The position numbers were made by a program, and so were the translations under genes. The notes under the pieces are model-generated. The model ran no database searches, was not told the DNA's origin, and worked only from the letters and a program-made list of their open reading frames with translations. A stretch of DNA of 64,000 nucleotides from Flavisolibacter nicotianae (lineage in GTDB: Bacteria > Bacteroidota > Bacteroidia > Chitinophagales > Chitinophagaceae). This document shows, piece by piece, positions 1 to 8,475 of this stretch; the stretch's first letter is position 1, and the number at the start of each line of letters is the position of its first letter. The stretch covers positions 186,001 through 250,000 of the forward strand of contig NZ_RBCI01000014.1 of NCBI RefSeq assembly GCF_003628535.1. Direction: 5' to 3'.

Positions 1-1319
1 GTACCGTTTCCAAAGACGTTCAGTGCCTGCCAGATGTTGAACCGGAAAGGATTGGTGTAATTAAAGCTCGAAAACGTGGTTCCGGCATTCACTTTCAGCC
101 AGTCGGTCACCTGTACGCCGCCTTTGGCCCGGAAGTCATAGCGATTGTAGTTGTCAGAGCGCAGATTGAAAATACCCTCCTGTTTGTAAATTTTACCCGA
201 AGCCATATAATCAACTTTCTCCGAACCGCCAGACATGCTGATGGCATTTTCAATGGACGCAATCGAGCTTTTGTAGAGGTCATTGTACCAGTCAGAATTC
301 CCATAGTAAACATAGTTGCCATTCACCGGGTTCACCGTAATGTCCGGAAGCTGTCCGGGGTGTTCCGAGCGGTATTTGAGCGAATCGAGGTAAGAGTCGG
401 AAAAAGGCAGGCCACTCGATCCGATGGAGGAAGGTGTTTGCGAATAGTCGTACCAGCCGCCATACGTCTCTTTGTATAATTTGGCCCATGTATAGCCATC
501 GGTCACAACGTCTGGCTTGTTGCTGGGTTTGTTGAAGCTGTAATTACTCGAGAAATTAATTCTCGCTTTGTTTCTCCCCGGGTTTTTGGTTGTAATGAGG
601 ATGACCCCAAACGCACCACGGGAACCGTAAATGGACGCGGAGGCTGCGTCTTTCAATACGGTAATGCTGGCCACGTCTTCAGGGTTCACGTTTCGCGGAT
701 CGCCTGAAACCCCATCGATCAGGATCAGGGCTTCACCACCAGCCCCGATTGACGTAAGTCCCCGTACGTTCCAGGCCGGCGCAGACGTTGGCCGTCCGCT
801 GGTGTAATTGATGTTGAGGTTTGGAATAACCCCTTCCAATGCCCGGCTGATGTCGGTAACAGGGCGGTTTTCAAAATATTTACTGGTGATCTGATCAACA
901 GCCCCGGTCAGGTTGGCTTTTTTTTGCGTGCCGTATCCCACCACGACGACTTCATTCATCGCCTTAACATCTTTCTCCAATTGAACATTGAGGACGGTGC
1001 TGCCTGCAACGGCAACCTCCCGGGGCAGATAGCCGACAAAAGAAAAGATCAGGGTATCGCTCCCGGATGGCGCATTGATCTCAAAATGCCCGTTGACATC
1101 GGAAATCGCACCGGCGCTGCCGTGCTTCAGCACAACATTCACACCGCTGAGCGCTGCTCCATTTGGGTCTTTGACGCTTCCGCTGATCCTGCGCTGGGCA
1201 TAACCCTGAACAGAAAGAAAAAGAAATAGCACGAAAACACTTCTGGTCAGAAGTGCCTTTAGTCGCACCAAGTAAAGAGGGGTCCTTTTTGGAATACCCG
1301 GCAAGCAAAATTTTCTCAT
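1..1319 (-). CDS. SusC/RagA TonB-linked outer-membrane receptor, N-terminal 439 residues (runs off window)
   Basis: The protein imports a glycan fragment or other bulky nutrient across the outer membrane using TonB energy, normally with a SusD lipoprotein lid. Reading from ATG at 1319 gives an exported N-terminus ending in QGYAQ, a carboxypeptidase-regulatory-like beta-sandwich (KDPNGAALSGVNVVL), then the SusC signature VVVVGYGTQKKANLTGAVDQ and a TonB plug with LILIDGVSGDPRNVNPEDV and ASIYGSRGAFGVILITTK. The frame stays open to the left edge, so the barrel and any susD lie outside the window. A GTACATTTGTAC palindrome sits about 72 bp upstream, and gntR is divergent. Together these suggest it takes up the substrate of the operon at 4.3-15 kb. 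The family call is firm; the substrate is not known. Confidence 0.93.
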   Translation of the reverse strand, partial: MRKFCLPGIPKRTPLYLVRLKALLTRSVFVLFLFLSVQGYAQRRISGSVKDPNGAALSGVNVVLKHGSAGAISDVNGHFEINAPSGSDTLIFSFVGYLPREVAVAGSTVLNVQLEKDVKAMNEVVVVGYGTQKKANLTGAVDQITSKYFENRPVTDISRALEGVIPNLNINYTSGRPTSAPAWNVRGLTSIGAGGEALILIDGVSGDPRNVNPEDVASITVLKDAASASIYGSRGAFGVILITTKNPGRNKARINFSSNYSFNKPSNKPDVVTDGYTWAKLYKETYGGWYDYSQTPSSIGSSGLPFSDSYLDSLKYRSEHPGQLPDITVNPVNGNYVYYGNSDWYNDLYKSSIASIENAISMSGGSEKVDYMASGKIYKQEGIFNLRSDNYNRYDFRAKGGVQVTDWLKVNAGTTFSSFNYTNPFRFNIWQALNVFGNG

Positions 1320-1390
1320 GACGATTTGTTTAGTGGTCTTTATTTAGCAGAACGTTTAACACCAACAGCGGCAACATAAATAAATATGTC

Positions 1391-1402
1391 GTACATTTGT
1401 AC
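1391..1402. promoter_or_regulatory. Predicted GntR operator, susC/gntR divergent promoter
   Basis: GTACATTTGTAC has GTACA/TGTAC arms around a 2-bp centre. It lies between the divergent susC and gntR starts. Nearly the same sequence, preceded by ATGT and followed by ACT, recurs at 4258-4269 in the other divergent promoter of this locus. FadR-type GntR regulators usually bind short palindromes built on GT..AC half-sites, so autoregulation plus control of susC is the likely role. Assignment is inferred from position and repetition. Confidence 0.6.
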
Positions 1403-1525
1403 TTCAAATATATGACTTATTTAACAAAACAAAAACCTCTCGTATTTTTTTTAAATTTGCCTATATTCTTACATGATTTTCGTCCGCAACCACCCCAATA
1501 GTTTTCAAATTTTACCTTCAATACT

Positions 1526-2215
1526 ATGCAGCTCACCAAAATAAAACCGATCGAGAACCTGACACAGGTCGACAAGATCGAGCAGGCATTGCAAGAATAT
1601 TTTGAACGTGCCAACCTCCAGCCGGGCGACTCCATTCCCAAGGAAATGGACCTGGCCAAAGCGTTGGGTGTCAGCCGGACTGCCTTGCGGGAAGCCTTGT
1701 CGCGGTTCAAAACACTGGGTTTGATCGAAAGCAGAAAGAACAAGGGCATGACGCTTTCCTTTCCCGACCTGTTTTTGAACATGGAGCGGGTGATGTCGCC
1801 CAAGTTGCTCGGCGGGCAAACTCTCAATGATATTTTCGAACTGCGGCTGGTGCTGGAGATTGGAATTTGCGAGCTTTTGTTCAAACGCAAGAACATCCAG
1901 AATTTGCTGGAACTGAAAAGCATCGTGGAGAAGGAAGAAAAAGCCACGAACAAAAAGGAGATCCTGAAATATGACATAGAGTTTCATTCCATGCTTTATA
2001 AAATGTCGGGCAATGAAACCATGCTGCGGTTTCAAAAACTGCTGATCCCCATCTTTAACCATGTGTACCAGGAGTTGCACCTGGAAGAACAGCCCCTGCG
2101 AAACAACGAGATCACACACCGGGACCTTTACAATACGCTGAAAGACGGCGACCCGGATGAGTTCCGCACGAAAATGAAAAAACACCTGAGCCCCTATCTC
2201 AAGGATATTATTTGA
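1526..2215 (+). CDS. FadR-family (FCD) GntR transcriptional regulator
   Basis: This 229-residue DNA-binding regulator has a winged helix at residues 12-80 (PGDSIPKEMDLAKALGVSRT, then REALSRFKTLGLIESRKNKG), followed by an all-helical FCD ligand-binding domain. The usual FCD metal ligands are visible: D150 and H154 in DIEFHSML, H179, and H198 in EITHRDLY. FCD regulators typically repress catabolic genes and respond to organic acids, sugar acids or amino acids. It lies between the partial susC and the eleven-gene operon, and identical palindromes at 1391 and 4258 point to it as local regulator. The ATG at 1526 gives the normal family length. The effector is unknown; an acidic pathway intermediate is the natural guess. 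Confidence 0.9.
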   Translation: MQLTKIKPIENLTQVDKIEQALQEYFERANLQPGDSIPKEMDLAKALGVSRTALREALSRFKTLGLIESRKNKGMTLSFPDLFLNMERVMSPKLLGGQTLNDIFELRLVLEIGICELLFKRKNIQNLLELKSIVEKEEKATNKKEILKYDIEFHSMLYKMSGNETMLRFQKLLIPIFNHVYQELHLEEQPLRNNEITHRDLYNTLKDGDPDEFRTKMKKHLSPYLKDII

Positions 2216-2235
2216 GGAACAACTTCATTTGCTTC

Positions 2236-2278
2236 GAATGAAAAAGGTGATGGGCATTTACCATCACCTTTTTCATTC
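2236..2278. terminator. Bidirectional terminator between convergent gntR and lipoprotein gene
   Basis: A perfect 18-bp stem (GAATGAAAAAGGTGATGG and its complement) surrounds a 7-base loop, with an A tract on the left arm and a T tract on the right. It lies 20 bp past the gntR stop and about 70 bp past the stop of the convergent gene at 2351, so it can terminate transcription from both sides. Confidence 0.88.
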
Positions 2279-2350
2279 AGGTATTCTTGCCAAAGCTGTT
2301 TACGCCAGCGGAAAGGCTTTGCTATCTACAATGGCAAACGTTGTGATCTT

Positions 2351-3391
2351 TTATTTCTCCTTCAACCGGAGTTTGACCCGGTAGTAGGAAAACTTCCGGC
2401 CGCCTTTGTCATAATCGCTGTGCACCATGTTGGTGGCATAATAGTAAAGCCAATACGTGTCTTTCCCGGCAGCGACCAGGCCCGGTGCCACAATCCCCCA
2501 ATTGGCCTGTGCTCCGTCCAGCAGGGCACTCGTCAGGTCAACACTGGTCAGGATGGGCTGCCCTTTGTACATATAGGCAAGCCCAAATTTGATGGCGTTG
2601 TTCTTTTCATTGAAGAATGTAGGAAACAAAACATCCAGGTCAGCACTCACATTGGCAGCGGCTGGGTTGTAGAGGTGGGGAAAATCGCTGCTGAAATCCG
2701 CAGTTAAAATATTGTGCGGCGCCACCAGGGTGTTCCAATTGATGTCCGTCACGGCCAGGCCAATGGTGCGATACCGAATGTTGTTTTGCATTTCCCAGTG
2801 CCGCAGGTAGATATAATAACGGTTATCGCGACGGATAACGGAAAACTGAGAATCGTGTTTCTCATTCCAGAGCACCCGTTTGTTGACCCAATGAAGCCCG
2901 TCCTTCGACTCTTCGATAAAGGTTTTTTCCCTGAACTTGTCTGTGCTGTCTTTGGCCGTATAGATCATTTTATACGGATAAACCGCTGCAGGCTCAATGA
3001 AAACATCCTGCTCGACAATGCCATCTTTTTGCGGGTGTCCTGTTCCCCGCAAGATGTTGTTTGGCTGGCCCGGCACTTCTTTGATCCAGTGTTCGCCGTC
3101 GGTCGAATGGGCATAAACAAGGTAATCAGAATAATCGTCTTTGCGGCGGTTGTCCCAGGACGAATACCACATTTGCCATTTATCACTGCCTAGTTTTAAG
3201 ACTTTGAAATACCCCATCATCTGCTCTTCCCAGGGGAGCGTTTGGGTCAGCACCGTTTGCCGGCTGCCCTTTACAACATCCAGCGTAAACGGCATATCAG
3301 CCGTACTGTAGCGGACAAAAGTACGGGAGCTGGCGCATCCGAGGAAGAGAATACAAATACTGCAAGTCAAATAAAAGAAAAGACGCTTCAT
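2351..3391 (-). CDS. Secreted lipoprotein, five-bladed beta-propeller glycosidase-like
   Basis: The ATG at 3391 gives a lipoprotein signal MKRLFFYLTCSICILFLGC with lipobox LFLGC, so the protein is membrane-anchored after export; an upstream in-frame start would bury this signal. The roughly 325-residue mature part alternates aromatic-rich strands with turns such as MWYSSWDN, LVYAHSTDGEHWIKE, EESKDGLHWVNK and YYIYLRHW. That pattern is typical of GH43/GH32-like five-bladed propellers, which cleave or bind glycans, but I could not assign a catalytic acid triad with confidence. It starts 25 bp after the SGNH hydrolase gene and probably shares its transcript, so both likely process the substrate outside the cytoplasm. 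Confidence 0.68.
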   Translation of the reverse strand: MKRLFFYLTCSICILFLGCASSRTFVRYSTADMPFTLDVVKGSRQTVLTQTLPWEEQMMGYFKVLKLGSDKWQMWYSSWDNRRKDDYSDYLVYAHSTDGEHWIKEVPGQPNNILRGTGHPQKDGIVEQDVFIEPAAVYPYKMIYTAKDSTDKFREKTFIEESKDGLHWVNKRVLWNEKHDSQFSVIRRDNRYYIYLRHWEMQNNIRYRTIGLAVTDINWNTLVAPHNILTADFSSDFPHLYNPAAANVSADLDVLFPTFFNEKNNAIKFGLAYMYKGQPILTSVDLTSALLDGAQANWGIVAPGLVAAGKDTYWLYYYATNMVHSDYDKGGRKFSYYRVKLRLKEK

Positions 3392-3416
3392 GCTTCTTGT
3401 TTGGTTCGTGTATAAA

Positions 3417-4229
3417 TCAGCAGAACGGAACATGGCCGCTACAGGTAAAGGAACGATCGTCGCAAATGTCCAGGTGCTGGAAAAGCAGGCGGGCCATTTC
3501 CAGGTGGCCTTTCCCGTTGGGGTGCAAGGGATCGTTCCGCCATTTTTCAGCCACAACCTTTTCCTGATTGACCTCCCAGGAACGCCAGTGATCAATCAGG
3601 ATCAGGTTATGCTGGTCGGCTAGTTTCCGCATTGTTTCAACAAAGAAGGGCAAATCACTTCGCTCATTCTTCGTTGGGTCAGCCCCCATTTCAATCGTGT
3701 TCGGCGTTTGCAGGACCGGTATGGCCTTGAGAGCACGGATCTTCTGCACCAGTGTTTCGAGATTTTTCCCGTATTCTTCTACCGGGATACGGCGGCTTTT
3801 GGCCGCATCATTGGTGCCGATCATAAGCGAGACCACAGCGGGTGAAAACTGGGCGATCCGCCAGTCGAAATCGGCAAGAATTTCTCTGGTTGTCTGGCCG
3901 CTGACGGCCGTATTGATGATAAAATCTCTGGAACGGTTCATTTCAAACCGCACATGTTCCGAAAAAATTTCCGGGTACGAACGGTAACCCAGCGTGTGCT
4001 TAGCCCCTTGCGTTATGCTGTCACCGGTAAAGATCCATTTCATCGGTTTTTGCCTGTCAGCGATGGCGGCCTTCAGTGCCTGCAGATCGTCAATCTGCCT
4101 CGTGGCTGCCTTCACTGGCGAACAGGAAGCCAGGACCTCCTGACCCAACAGCGATGCCGCACCCAAAGACAAGGCACTACGGAATGATTTAACTAGGAAA
4201 TTTCGCCGGCTTTGCGTTTGCTCATGCAT
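3417..4229 (-). CDS. SGNH/GDSL-family hydrolase with twin-arginine-like leader
   Basis: This 270-residue esterase or deacylase of the SGNH fold begins with a twin-arginine-like leader (SRRNFLVKS plus a hydrophobic stretch), so it is exported. Block I is FTGDSITQG with nucleophile S71, block II AVSGQT, block III IGTNDAA (N140), and block V NDPLHPNGKG with D233 and H236. Such enzymes remove acyl groups such as acetate from sugars or act as lysophospholipases. The gene is divergent from the eleven-gene operon across the palindrome at 4258 and heads the SGNH-lipoprotein unit. A periplasmic de-O-acylation step for the imported substrate is an inference. Confidence 0.88.
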   Translation of the reverse strand: MHEQTQSRRNFLVKSFRSALSLGAASLLGQEVLASCSPVKAATRQIDDLQALKAAIADRQKPMKWIFTGDSITQGAKHTLGYRSYPEIFSEHVRFEMNRSRDFIINTAVSGQTTREILADFDWRIAQFSPAVVSLMIGTNDAAKSRRIPVEEYGKNLETLVQKIRALKAIPVLQTPNTIEMGADPTKNERSDLPFFVETMRKLADQHNLILIDHWRSWEVNQEKVVAEKWRNDPLHPNGKGHLEMARLLFQHLDICDDRSFTCSGHVPFC

Positions 4230-4257
4230 GGTTCTGCCATTTAAAAAATAAATGTAC

Positions 4258-4269
4258 GTACATATGTAC
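4258..4269. promoter_or_regulatory. Predicted GntR operator, SGNH/operon divergent promoter
   Basis: GTACATATGTAC is a perfect 12-bp palindrome, with one further GTAC directly on its left. It lies 29 bp upstream of the SGNH start and about 70 bp upstream of the operon's first codon. It matches the site at 1391-1402 in 11 of 12 positions, plus flanking bases. It is therefore the predicted binding site through which the local GntR protein controls both divergent transcripts. Confidence 0.62.
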
Positions 4270-4338
4270 TACATATTTACACTTTTCTTCCCTATCTTTA
4301 TTCGCAGGTAGAAACCGCCAAACTTAACCCAGAAGATT

Positions 4339-5283
4339 TTGCTCGCCAAAGCCAATCATACCCACTTCGATTCCTTTGTAGCCAAAGCCAGCTTTGCCGG
4401 GCCGCATGTCCTGATCATTGCCGGCGTGCACGGTGATGAAGTAGAACCCATGCTGGCAGCCATCCGGCTTTCCAAAACACTTGAAGGCAGTTTGAAAAAA
4501 GGCCGTGTCACAATCGTACCGGTAGCCAACCAATCTGCTTTTGCACGGAACAGCCGTGTTGGAGAAGACAACCTCGACCTGGCGCGGACCCTGCCCGGCA
4601 AAAAAGGAGGAAGTGTCACGGAAGAACTGGCTTATACCCTAAGCCGGGTGATCGAAAAAGTCGATTTCCTGCTTGATCTGCATACCGGTGGTGGCCTTTT
4701 TGATATCCTCCCCCTCACCGGCTATCTCTTGCACCCTGATGAAACTATCCTGAAACAGCAACAACAAATGGCGGAAGCATTCAATCTGCCGGTGATCTGG
4801 GGAACCGACAGCCAGGTGCAGGGACGGACGCTTTCGGTGGCCAGAGACTTCCGCATCCCGGCTATTTACGCCGAGTGCAGAGGAGGCCTTTCCGTCAACA
4901 AGCAAACAGTTCGGCGGTACGAAAAAGGCTGCTTGCGTGTGCTGGCGGCGCTTGGTATGACTGCTCCAATCAGCGGTTCGGCCAATAAGGTGGATTACTG
5001 GCTGGAAGACAACAACCCCGGACAGGGACACCTGCAGGTAAAGCTGCCTTCGCCGGCGTGCGGCATCTTTCTTCCGGCCGTTAGCCTTGGACGACAGGTT
5101 ACGAAAGGAAAGCTGCTGGGTCAGATTGTCAACCCATTGACACAAATAAAAACAAGTGTCAGGGCCCCGGAAGACGGGTTGGTTTTCATGCTGCGCATCC
5201 CCGCTATCGTGCAGGAAGGCGATTCTCTTGGCGGTATCCTGCCCATCACACAAAAAGGCAAAAAACGGATTCATGCAAGCTAA
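4339..5283 (+). CDS. M14/AstE-AspA-like zinc deacylase (succinylglutamate desuccinylase/aspartoacylase family)
   Basis: The enzyme hydrolyses an N-acyl amino acid or N-acyl amine in the cytoplasm. The zinc site is visible as H31 and E34 in GVHGDE and H115 in DLHTGG, with the catalytic glutamate E179 in AIYAECRGG. The C-terminal domain (about residues 220-310) looks like the small beta-domain of this family. There is no ATG upstream of the zinc motif: an in-frame stop at 4309 leaves TTG at 4339 (or ATT just before it) as start. Family relatives include AstE, aspartoacylase and the ectoine-pathway deacetylase DoeB. As first gene of the operon it probably unmasks an amino group. Its stop overlaps the next gene. 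Confidence 0.85.
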   Translation: MLAKANHTHFDSFVAKASFAGPHVLIIAGVHGDEVEPMLAAIRLSKTLEGSLKKGRVTIVPVANQSAFARNSRVGEDNLDLARTLPGKKGGSVTEELAYTLSRVIEKVDFLLDLHTGGGLFDILPLTGYLLHPDETILKQQQQMAEAFNLPVIWGTDSQVQGRTLSVARDFRIPAIYAECRGGLSVNKQTVRRYEKGCLRVLAALGMTAPISGSANKVDYWLEDNNPGQGHLQVKLPSPACGIFLPAVSLGRQVTKGKLLGQIVNPLTQIKTSVRAPEDGLVFMLRIPAIVQEGDSLGGILPITQKGKKRIHAS

Positions 5284-6085
5284 CGTAGCCATCATCACAG
5301 GTGCATCGAGAGGAATTGGCCGGGAAACAGCCCTGGCCTTTGCCGCAGCCGGCTATCACACAGCCGTTGTTGCCAACAACCAGGCGGCGCTGGACCAGGT
5401 AAAACAGGAAATAGAAACCCATTACCAAACCCAATGCCTGGTCTGCGCCGGCGATTTGCACGACCTCACCTTCACGCAGTCGATTGCAGCAACGGTTCGT
5501 GAGCACTTCGGCCGGATTGATGTACTGGTCAACAATGCCGCCTGGCGCACCATTGAAACGATGCGCACCATTACCGCGGAAACCTGGGAAAAAACGCTGC
5601 GGATCTGTGTGACGGCACCCGCCTTTCTTGCACAAAGCTGCGCAGCGTTGATGGAAGAAAACAGCTCGGGTGGCTGCGTGATCAATATTTCCAGCATCAT
5701 GTCGCAAAAGGCTGGTGGCAACAGCCCGGCCTACATAGCCAGCAAGGGTGCGATGGAAAGTCTCACAAAAGAGTTGGCCGTGACCTATGGCCGCAGCGGT
5801 ATCCGGGTGCTGTGTGTACGGCCCGGCGTAATCGATACGGACATGAGCAGTGACTATGTTTCGGAAGAAGGCGACGACATCAGCCGGCTGATGACCGACG
5901 AGTTGTTACAACTGACACCCGTTTGCCGAAAGGGAACAGGCCAGGATATTGCCCAGGCACTGGTCTGGCTTTCTTCGCCTGACGCCGCCTATATCACCGG
6001 CTGCGACCTCACCATCGATGGCGGCCTGTCGGCGAACTTCAGCAGCTATTTTATTAAAAACCTTCAATTCCCAAAAGAATATTGA
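5273..6085 (+). CDS. SDR-family NAD(P)-dependent oxidoreductase (first of two)
   Basis: This classical short-chain dehydrogenase has 270 residues from the ATG at 5273; longer in-frame openings would run deep inside the preceding gene. The nucleotide-binding motif is TGASRGIG (10-17), with NNAA at 87-90, the catalytic serine in INISS (140/141) and YIASK (Y154, K158). It overlaps the deacylase stop by 11 nt and ends in an overlap with the next gene, so translation is coupled. These enzymes interconvert alcohols and ketones. In this operon it probably oxidises a sugar or hydroxy-acid carbon, but the substrate cannot be read from sequence. Confidence 0.9.
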   Translation: MQANVAIITGASRGIGRETALAFAAAGYHTAVVANNQAALDQVKQEIETHYQTQCLVCAGDLHDLTFTQSIAATVREHFGRIDVLVNNAAWRTIETMRTITAETWEKTLRICVTAPAFLAQSCAALMEENSSGGCVINISSIMSQKAGGNSPAYIASKGAMESLTKELAVTYGRSGIRVLCVRPGVIDTDMSSDYVSEEGDDISRLMTDELLQLTPVCRKGTGQDIAQALVWLSSPDAAYITGCDLTIDGGLSANFSSYFIKNLQFPKEY

Positions 6086-7161
6086 AAACGGTTGTACACG
6101 ATAAAAAAAACGAGATCACCATTTCCAGCCGGTTTTCGATTGGCGAAGGCCATACACCATTGATCCCATCCCGCTTTATCGGGCCATCAATGGGACTGAA
6201 AAATCTTTATTTCAAGCTGGAAAATTTAAACCCGACAGGCTCATACAAAGACCGGTTTGCGGCAGCGTTTATTGGAACACTCCTGCAGAAAAAAGTCCCC
6301 TTTTGCCTCGCCACGTCCAGCGGCAACACCGGTGCGGCGCTTGCGGCTTATTGTGCCGCAGCCAATATCCCTTGCTACGTGGTGGTTGTGGACAATGCAC
6401 CCGCCGACAAGATCCGGCAAATGCATGCCTATGGCGCCAAAACCCTGATGGTGGGAGGATTTGGCATCAACACCGGCATTACCAATGCTGTTTTTTCCGG
6501 ACTGGAACAACTGGCAAAAGCTAAAGAAGTTTCCCTCCCCATAAGTGCCTATCGTTATTGCCCCGAAGGCATGCAGGGAGTTGAAAGCATAGCAGAAGAA
6601 GTCCTGAGAGACTTGAACCGAGAAGTTGATCACCTGTTTTCACCAGCAGGTGGTGGAGGGCTCACGTTGGCTGTGGCCAACGGCGTTCTTTCGTCTGTCA
6701 CTCCAACGTCGTGCAGAGTGCATTGCGTGCAGCCCCTTGGCAACAACACCATCGCCGGTGCCCTGCGCAACGGACTTGCCAACGCAGTGGAAGTGCCGAG
6801 ATCAACCACCACTGTCAGCGGCCTGCAGGTGCCGGGCATCCTGGATGGCAACGAAACGCTGCAACGGTGCCGGCAAACAGGCGGAACCGGGTTTGTAGTG
6901 ACTGACGAAGCGGTTTACAACATGCAAACAACACTGGCCCGAAAAGAAGGCATTTTCTGCGAAGCTGCAGCAGCCGTTAGCGTCAGTGGGCTCGCCGAAG
7001 CCGTGCAAAATAGTGAGGTTGAGCCAGACGACACCATCGTTTGCCTGATCACCGGATCGGGTTTCAAAGACATGAATTCACCGGCCAGAAATACAGGGAC
7101 AAAATCCATCGAAACAAAATATTCTGTTGACAATCTATTCCAATTTTTAGCAACCATATAA
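6082..7161 (+). CDS. PLP fold-type-II lyase, threonine-synthase/dehydratase-like
   Basis: This 359-residue enzyme belongs to the tryptophan-synthase-beta fold of pyridoxal-phosphate enzymes. The Schiff-base lysine is K56 in PTGSYKDRF, the substrate-carboxylate loop is SSGNTG (79-84), and the phosphate-binding glycines are in SPAGGGGLTL. It starts with TTG at 6082, whose bases overlap the TGA of the preceding gene; no suitable ATG exists. The family eliminates water, phosphate or ammonia from amino acids and yields 2-oxo acids through enamines. A RidA protein encoded two genes downstream fits, since RidA hydrolyses those enamines. A likely job is dehydration and deamination of a hydroxy amino acid or 2-aminoaldonate. 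Confidence 0.87.
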   Translation: MKTVVHDKKNEITISSRFSIGEGHTPLIPSRFIGPSMGLKNLYFKLENLNPTGSYKDRFAAAFIGTLLQKKVPFCLATSSGNTGAALAAYCAAANIPCYVVVVDNAPADKIRQMHAYGAKTLMVGGFGINTGITNAVFSGLEQLAKAKEVSLPISAYRYCPEGMQGVESIAEEVLRDLNREVDHLFSPAGGGGLTLAVANGVLSSVTPTSCRVHCVQPLGNNTIAGALRNGLANAVEVPRSTTTVSGLQVPGILDGNETLQRCRQTGGTGFVVTDEAVYNMQTTLARKEGIFCEAAAAVSVSGLAEAVQNSEVEPDDTIVCLITGSGFKDMNSPARNTGTKSIETKYSVDNLFQFLATI

Positions 7162-7165
7162 GCAA

Positions 7166-8083
7166 ATGACCCAATTTAAAAAGCAACTACAAGGCGTGTG
7201 GCCGGCCATGTTTACCCCGGTGAATAACGAGGGCAAACTGAACGTAGCCGAACTGGAGAAACTGATCGAAATGCTGGTCAAGGAAGGTGCCGATGGCCTT
7301 TACATCCTGGGCTCTACGGGTCAGGGATTTCTTTTCAGCGAGGCCGAAAGAAAAGAAATTACGGAGTTGGTGGTGCAGATGGTACGCAAACGAGTTGGCG
7401 TGATCGTGCAGGTGGGTGCCATCAGCACGGAAGAAAGCATGCGGCTGGCCTGCCATGCGGCAAGAACCGGAGCCGACGCCATCTCTTCGGTCGGGCCAAT
7501 CTATTACGGGCTTTCCGGCAACATGGCGTTTGAGCATTACCGCAGAATATCCTTTGCCTCCGACCTGCCGTTTATTCCTTACCAGATTGGCCATGCCACC
7601 AACAAAGTCCTGATCGAAAAGCTCATGGACATTCCCAACATTGTCGGCATGAAACTGACCACGCTGAATTTGCTCGAGATCAGCAGCGTGTACCGGCAAA
7701 CGGGAGGCACCTGGCAATTGTTCAGCGGCGCCGATGAACTGATCTGTCAGGCAGCGCTGTGCGGGACGGCCGGCGCCATCGGTTCGACCTACAACGTGTT
7801 GCCTTCTTCTTTCAAACAAGTAAGGGAGCGTTTCCTGGCCGGCGAAGTAGCAATGGCCAATGAGTTCATGCTCACTTTCCAAAACCTTATTGAGGACATT
7901 CTCCCGGTGATCTGGTCGTTTTACCGGCGGGCCATGATCCTGAAGCACAACATCGACATTGGCGATCCCAAACCACCCCTGCTGGCACAGCCGCTTCGGT
8001 GGAACGACGAACAAATTCTTCAGATGGTTAACAGCCTCGAAGAGATCGTCAGCCACCATGTAACCCCAATGATAAATCACTAA
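7166..8083 (+). CDS. DapA/NanA-family class I aldolase or dehydratase
   Basis: The (beta/alpha)8 lyase has 305 residues. Family positions are visible: GSTGQG at 49-54 (the GTTGE/GSTGE loop with Q in place of E), a tyrosine in IPYQIG (Y139), and the Schiff-base lysine K163 in VGMKLTT. Members cleave or form 2-keto-3-deoxy acids, N-acetylneuraminate or dihydrodipicolinate. Inside a catabolic operon next to a deaminating PLP enzyme and a lactonase, a 2-keto-3-deoxy-aldonate aldolase giving pyruvate is more likely than lysine biosynthesis. It starts 4 nt after the PLP gene. The Q for E change may alter substrate choice. Confidence 0.88.
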   Translation: MTQFKKQLQGVWPAMFTPVNNEGKLNVAELEKLIEMLVKEGADGLYILGSTGQGFLFSEAERKEITELVVQMVRKRVGVIVQVGAISTEESMRLACHAARTGADAISSVGPIYYGLSGNMAFEHYRRISFASDLPFIPYQIGHATNKVLIEKLMDIPNIVGMKLTTLNLLEISSVYRQTGGTWQLFSGADELICQAALCGTAGAIGSTYNVLPSSFKQVRERFLAGEVAMANEFMLTFQNLIEDILPVIWSFYRRAMILKHNIDIGDPKPPLLAQPLRWNDEQILQMVNSLEEIVSHHVTPMINH

Positions 8084-8094
8084 TCATTACACCA

Positions 8095-8475
8095 ATGAGT
8101 ATACGTTATTATAAAGGCGGCGACATGCCGGATAGTCACCTACCCTTCAGTCCCGCCGTGGAAGCGGGGCCTTTTATCTTTATTTCCGGCCAGGCTTCCG
8201 TTGACAAAAACGGAAAGATCGTCAACGACAGTTTTGAAAACGAATGCCGCCGGTCTTTCGAAAATGTGCACAGCATTTTGCAGGCCACCGGTCTTGATTT
8301 CAGCGATGTCGTTCAGGTCAGAAATTATGTCGGCCGCCAGGAAGACCTCCAACGTTTCAACGAGATCTACAGGGAGTTTTTTTCGGAACCTTACCCTGCC
8401 CGTACAACCCTGATCGGCTGCCTGGGTACCTTGCTAAAATTTGAAGTGGATGTCGTTGCCTACCGGAAGCCATAA
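8095..8475 (+). CDS. ridA: RidA/YjgF-family enamine/imine deaminase
   Basis: This 126-residue protein has the full family length. The conserved arginine R103 sits in PARTTL and the glutamate E117 in KFEVDVVA; both line the RidA active site at the trimer interface, and GQASVD and VRNYV are further family blocks. RidA proteins speed release of ammonia from reactive 2-aminoacrylate-type enamines formed by PLP dehydratases. That suits its place two genes after a fold-type-II PLP enzyme. The start of the following gene lies inside its 3' end. Whether it is a true RidA or a pathway-specific paralogue cannot be settled here. Confidence 0.92.
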   Translation: MSIRYYKGGDMPDSHLPFSPAVEAGPFIFISGQASVDKNGKIVNDSFENECRRSFENVHSILQATGLDFSDVVQVRNYVGRQEDLQRFNEIYREFFSEPYPARTTLIGCLGTLLKFEVDVVAYRKP

